Of a DNA stretch of 47,347 bases, positions 45,222 through 47,347 are shown in pieces; positions within the stretch are counted from its first letter, which is position 1; each line of letters opens with the position of its first letter. The notes under the pieces are model-generated. The model worked only from the letters and a program-made list of their open reading frames with translations. It was not told the origin of the DNA and ran no database searches. The translations under genes and the position numbers were made by a program. Source of the stretch: a virus; the IMG/VR virus record IMGVR_UViG_3300032157_000018, positions 1 through 47,347 of that record; one strand, 5' to 3'.

Positions 45222-45535
45222 ACCGCTCTCCTTAGCATTTCTATCTCGCGCTCCAGTCCTTCAACACACTCCCTGACCTCGTCCAGGTTCTTCACAATCC
45301 TGGGATTCGACTTCCAGCCATTCCAGAACTTGACCTGGTCATCGGTGAGTCGTCTTGCGCTGGGCGGTTTCTCTCCGTTCTTGATCTCCACCAGAGCCAG
45401 ACGGCCAAAGAAAGCAACCAAAATGTCGGGGCATCCACCACCCATGGGGGATAGATCGAGTACGGAACATCCCAGTCGCTGAAACTCGGTGACGATCTGT
45501 GCATGGTTCTTATCCTTGCGGCCGTATTTTCTGAT
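45218..45535 (-). CDS. VRR-NUC-type nuclease, apparently starting at ATC
   Basis: GGGCPDILVAFFGRLALVEIKNG is a PD-(D/E)xK nuclease core of the VRR-NUC type (Asp in CPD, then ExK in EIKNG). Conserved-looking sequence continues upstream of the first ATG (45445): RKYGRKDKNHAQIVTEFQRL. No ATG, GTG or TTG exists in that stretch; an ATC at 45533-45535, with GGAG seven bases before, lies where relatives have their Met. Start at ATC is an inference. About 105 residues; likely a Holliday junction or flap nuclease of the early operon. Confidence 0.72.
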   Translation of the reverse strand: MRKYGRKDKNHAQIVTEFQRLGCSVLDLSPMGGGCPDILVAFFGRLALVEIKNGEKPPSARRLTDDQVKFWNGWKSNPRIVKNLDEVRECVEGLEREIEMLRRAV

Positions 45536-45686
45536 GCTCGCTCTCCAACAACTGCAACGCCTGTTTCGTGTAGTACTTGAGGTCTTCCAGCGCTAGGCGG
45601 CACTCCTCATGTCTGCCCTCCGTCCGCCGGTTGTTAGCCCGAGCAATACACTTCTCGCAGTAGATCAGGGCGTCGTCGATGCTCAT
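45510..45686 (-). CDS. Small helical protein with CxxC, 58 aa
   Basis: ATG at 45684-45686: SIDDALIYCEKCIARANNRR, then EECRLALEDLKYYTKQALQL. One CEKC motif and a long helix. It overlaps the nuclease reading frame by 26 bases and the preceding gene by ATGA. Function unknown. Confidence 0.6.
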   Translation of the reverse strand: MSIDDALIYCEKCIARANNRRTEGRHEECRLALEDLKYYTKQALQLLESEHQKIRPQG

Positions 45687-45958
45687 GCGTACAAGCTCCT
45701 GAGCGTGTCAGCCAGCAAATCCTGTTCGTCGACCTTGGCGATACGCAGCAGCGTCCGGTCCCCGTGAATGCCTTGGCTACCCTGGTGGCAGTCGTCGTGG
45801 CACAGAGCCAACGTCAGCATGTCGTCGTTCTTGGTGCCCTTGGCTCGCCCGACGGTGAAGTGATGGGCATCCGTGACGCTCGTCTGCTCCCGGCCAAGCC
45901 TCGAACAAAGGACGCAAGGCAGGCTCTTGACGCGGAACATGTGGGCAGTGGATCTCAC
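45683..45958 (-). CDS. Ref-like HNH nuclease (recombination enhancement type), 91 aa
   Basis: RVKSLPCVLCSRLGREQTSV, DAHHFTVGRAKGTKNDDMLT, LALCHDDCHQGSQGIHGD: two CxxC-like pairs and an AHH segment as in the HNH-type nuclease Ref of phage P1, which cuts DNA in RecA-dependent fashion. GTG 45958 is favoured for its GTGA overlap with the preceding gene; ATG 45940 is an alternative. Such genes are common in lambdoid nin-like regions. Confidence 0.78.
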   Translation of the reverse strand: MRSTAHMFRVKSLPCVLCSRLGREQTSVTDAHHFTVGRAKGTKNDDMLTLALCHDDCHQGSQGIHGDRTLLRIAKVDEQDLLADTLRSLYA

Positions 45959-46035
45959 CGATACCTCACCAGTACCCACCCGATGACACCGAATGCCAAA
46001 GCCATCAGGAGCCAGAATTGCCATTCAACGGACAT
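45955..46035 (-). CDS. Single-pass membrane peptide, 26 aa
   Basis: ATG 46035: SVEWQFWLLMALAFGVIGWV, then LVRYR. One hydrophobic helix with a basic end. GTGA coupling to the next gene and overlap of 11 bases with the one before support it. Confidence 0.5.
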   Translation of the reverse strand: MSVEWQFWLLMALAFGVIGWVLVRYR

Positions 46036-46282
46036 GGAGCCTCCGGATTGCCATAGCCGTTCGAACGCAGGGCTTGCAGGAGTACGAGTACATCTGCCGG
46101 CCGTTGTGAACGCCTTCGGTGTAGAACTCGCTGGCGGGCTTCTCACGGCCACAGGTGGAGCATTTCCGCGGTGGGTCGTCCCATCGCCTGTTTTGCTCGC
46201 GCAGTTCCTCGCGATTCATGCGCCGCATCGGTTTGCTCGCGGCCAGGATTTCGGTCGCCGTGATGAGTCGGGATGGGGTCAT
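46025..46282 (-). CDS. Zinc-binding HNH-like accessory protein, 85 aa
   Basis: ATG 46282 in ATGA overlap with the replication gene. CSTCGREKPASEFYTEG and SYSCKPCVRTAMAIRRL give a four-Cys zinc site (C-x2-C, C-x2-C) in a basic context. Similar proteins appear in phage replication regions. Function unknown. Confidence 0.68.
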   Translation of the reverse strand: MTPSRLITATEILAASKPMRRMNREELREQNRRWDDPPRKCSTCGREKPASEFYTEGVHNGRQMYSYSCKPCVRTAMAIRRLHVR

Positions 46283-47046
46283 GGCACGAAACCGCCTACT
46301 CGCGCTTGCCCATGCCGAAACGACACGTCGGTCTGATCCAGCTCGTCCTCCCAACCCTTCGCCCGAAGCCAGGTTGCCGGGTGGGGGATGAACTGCCCAT
46401 CGTCCTTTCGCCACTGAGCCGAGTTCATGGCCCGCTGCAAACCGGCAAGGATCTCGGTTCGCAACTGCTCGTTCGGCTTCAATGCCCTCCACGCCTTCAG
46501 GGCTTCGCCCTTCGAGCGCCTCTTGGGGTAGGCAGACCAAAACTCCGAAAACCCGTCCGCCAAGCCAACGTCAGTTGGCGCACGTGGTGTTGCTTTACTT
46601 CTCTTCTCTTCACTTCTCTTCGGGGAACATTTCGGACCGGATGGTTTCGTTTGGTTTACCAAACTGAGTCCATCTTTGTTGAATGCATTGAACTTTTTTA
46701 TGGCGTCTTCATCTCCAACCAGCACGGTATCTGGCGGTTTTGGATGATTGAGTTTGTTGCGATCTAGGCGTTGCCGAAACTTGGGAATAAAGGCGTAACG
46801 CCCCAAGTCCACTTCGTAAGTACGGATTAGATCCGTATCGACCAATTCCAATAGCAGTTTGGCGATGCGCTCGCTGGACGGCATGTCAAAGAAAGCCCTG
46901 CGACGCAGGAAAGTGGTTCCGACGTTCACGCACCCGAAGTCATCCGCTAACAACATGAGATGGACAAACAATAGTCGGGCGGCATCGGAAAGTTGCGCGT
47001 ACTTGTCCGAGTCCAAGAGTCCGTCACGGATCATTCTGGTCGGCAT
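46279..47046 (-). CDS. O-like replication initiation protein, 255 aa
   Basis: Residues 1-90 form a winged-helix-like N-terminal domain (DGLLDSDKYAQLSDAARLLF, ELVDTDLIRTYEV, FIPKFRQRLDR). A charged, flexible linker with SPKRSEEKRSKATPR follows; the C-terminal domain has FWSAYPKRRSKGEALKAWRA and FIPHPATWLRAKGWED, as in phage replisome-organiser proteins that load helicase. A pyrimidine-rich tract at 46596-46621 on the plus strand lies in the linker region, the usual place of lambda-type origins, but no clear iterons were seen. Confidence 0.78.
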   Translation of the reverse strand: MPTRMIRDGLLDSDKYAQLSDAARLLFVHLMLLADDFGCVNVGTTFLRRRAFFDMPSSERIAKLLLELVDTDLIRTYEVDLGRYAFIPKFRQRLDRNKLNHPKPPDTVLVGDEDAIKKFNAFNKDGLSLVNQTKPSGPKCSPKRSEEKRSKATPRAPTDVGLADGFSEFWSAYPKRRSKGEALKAWRALKPNEQLRTEILAGLQRAMNSAQWRKDDGQFIPHPATWLRAKGWEDELDQTDVSFRHGQARVGGFVP

Positions 47047-47347
47047 CACGACTCATCCTTGTAGGCCATGGGGTCGGAGTACTGACCGTTGACCCTGTTC
47101 CAATCGAGCTTCGCCATGCCGATCCGGCCCACGTACTTGTGGCGGATCTTCTGCACGTGGATCTCGACCTCGGATGTCCTGACATCCGGCCGGCGCTCGC
47201 GCCACACCGAAACGCAGGCGTCCGGCTTGTTGTGCCAGTTCGCACTTCCGCTGATCTCATAAGGCCCGGCGACCGGATACTGACCGCTCTTGGGGTCCTT
47301 CTGAAGCTTCTGCGGGTGCGCGACGATCCAAACATGCACCTTGTGCC
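47046..47347 (-). CDS. Primase-helicase, C-terminal fragment (window edge)
   Basis: This is the 3' end of the same gene as 1-1662 in the repeated end of the window; it holds HVWIVAHPQKLQKDPKSG through to the stop. The protein sequence is identical in the overlapping region although the DNA differs at seven positions. The stop TGA overlaps the ATG of the O-like gene (TGATG). The order helicase then initiator is reversed compared with lambda O-P. Confidence 0.92.
   Translation of the reverse strand, partial: HKVHVWIVAHPQKLQKDPKSGQYPVAGPYEISGSANWHNKPDACVSVWRERRPDVRTSEVEIHVQKIRHKYVGRIGMAKLDWNRVNGQYSDPMAYKDES
47088..47347. repeat. Terminal overlap, right copy
   Basis: Matches 1-260 with seven substitutions, all in its first half; the last 127 bases are identical. 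See the finding on silent differences. Confidence 0.93.

Noticed and set aside
1-47347. CRISPR arrays, insertion sequences, rRNA
   Set aside because: No regularly spaced repeats with unique spacers, no transposase-like protein with terminal inverted repeats, and no rRNA-like stretch was seen; the 12-bp repeats at 5.1 kb are coding.

Overview
This window looks like the complete genome of a temperate, lambda-type podovirus (Caudoviricetes) with a G+C-rich proteobacterial style of genes and signals. It is opened inside its primase-helicase gene: bases 1-260 recur at 47088-47347 with seven differences, so the molecule closes into a circle (or is circularly permuted). The host cannot be named from the sequence. 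The short-tailed virion is inferred from P22-like parts (large portal, adaptor, gp10-like stabiliser, ejection-type proteins) and from the lack of any tape measure, tail tube or sheath gene.

Layout. A lambda-like switch lies at 2.1-3.4 kb: a short CI-type repressor (+) faces a Cro-like gene (-), followed by a tR1-like terminator and a CII-like gene. The leftward early operon runs from cro through a Twinkle/T7 gp4-type primase-helicase, across the ends of the window, and on through an O-like replication protein, Zn-finger, Ref-like and VRR nuclease genes to a probable Q antiterminator (44.3 kb). The rightward early operon (3.4-12.6 kb) starts at a repressor-controlled promoter and carries a ParB-like protein, an Ala/Asp repeat protein, an ERF annealing protein, an SSB-like protein, about 18 small genes and a tyrosine integrase. 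Integrase-arm-like repeats and a tRNA-Leu-like gene follow.

The late operon runs leftward from about 41.2 kb to 13.3 kb: terminase small subunit; a host-surface cassette (Fe/2OG oxygenase-like, glycine-rich adhesin, GH5-like glycosidase); terminase large subunit; portal; decoration-type proteins; a LamG-like protein; scaffold; major capsid protein interrupted by a group I intron; a five-gene sugar/glycosyltransferase cassette; connector and ejection proteins; a fibre-like protein; and a lysis-type block of small membrane proteins. An accessory region at 41.3-43.9 kb holds small (+) genes, a 48-bp duplication around a cargo gene, a tRNA-Asp and a HEPN-like protein.

The features most worth attention are the sugar cassette inside the structural operon (a ColD/E1-type PLP 3-dehydratase, a TPR glycosyltransferase and three other transferase-like proteins), the ORF-less group I intron in the capsid gene, and two pairs of repressor operators with identical 24-bp spacing that link the two early promoters. 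All family names are from reading translated sequence by eye; no searches were run.
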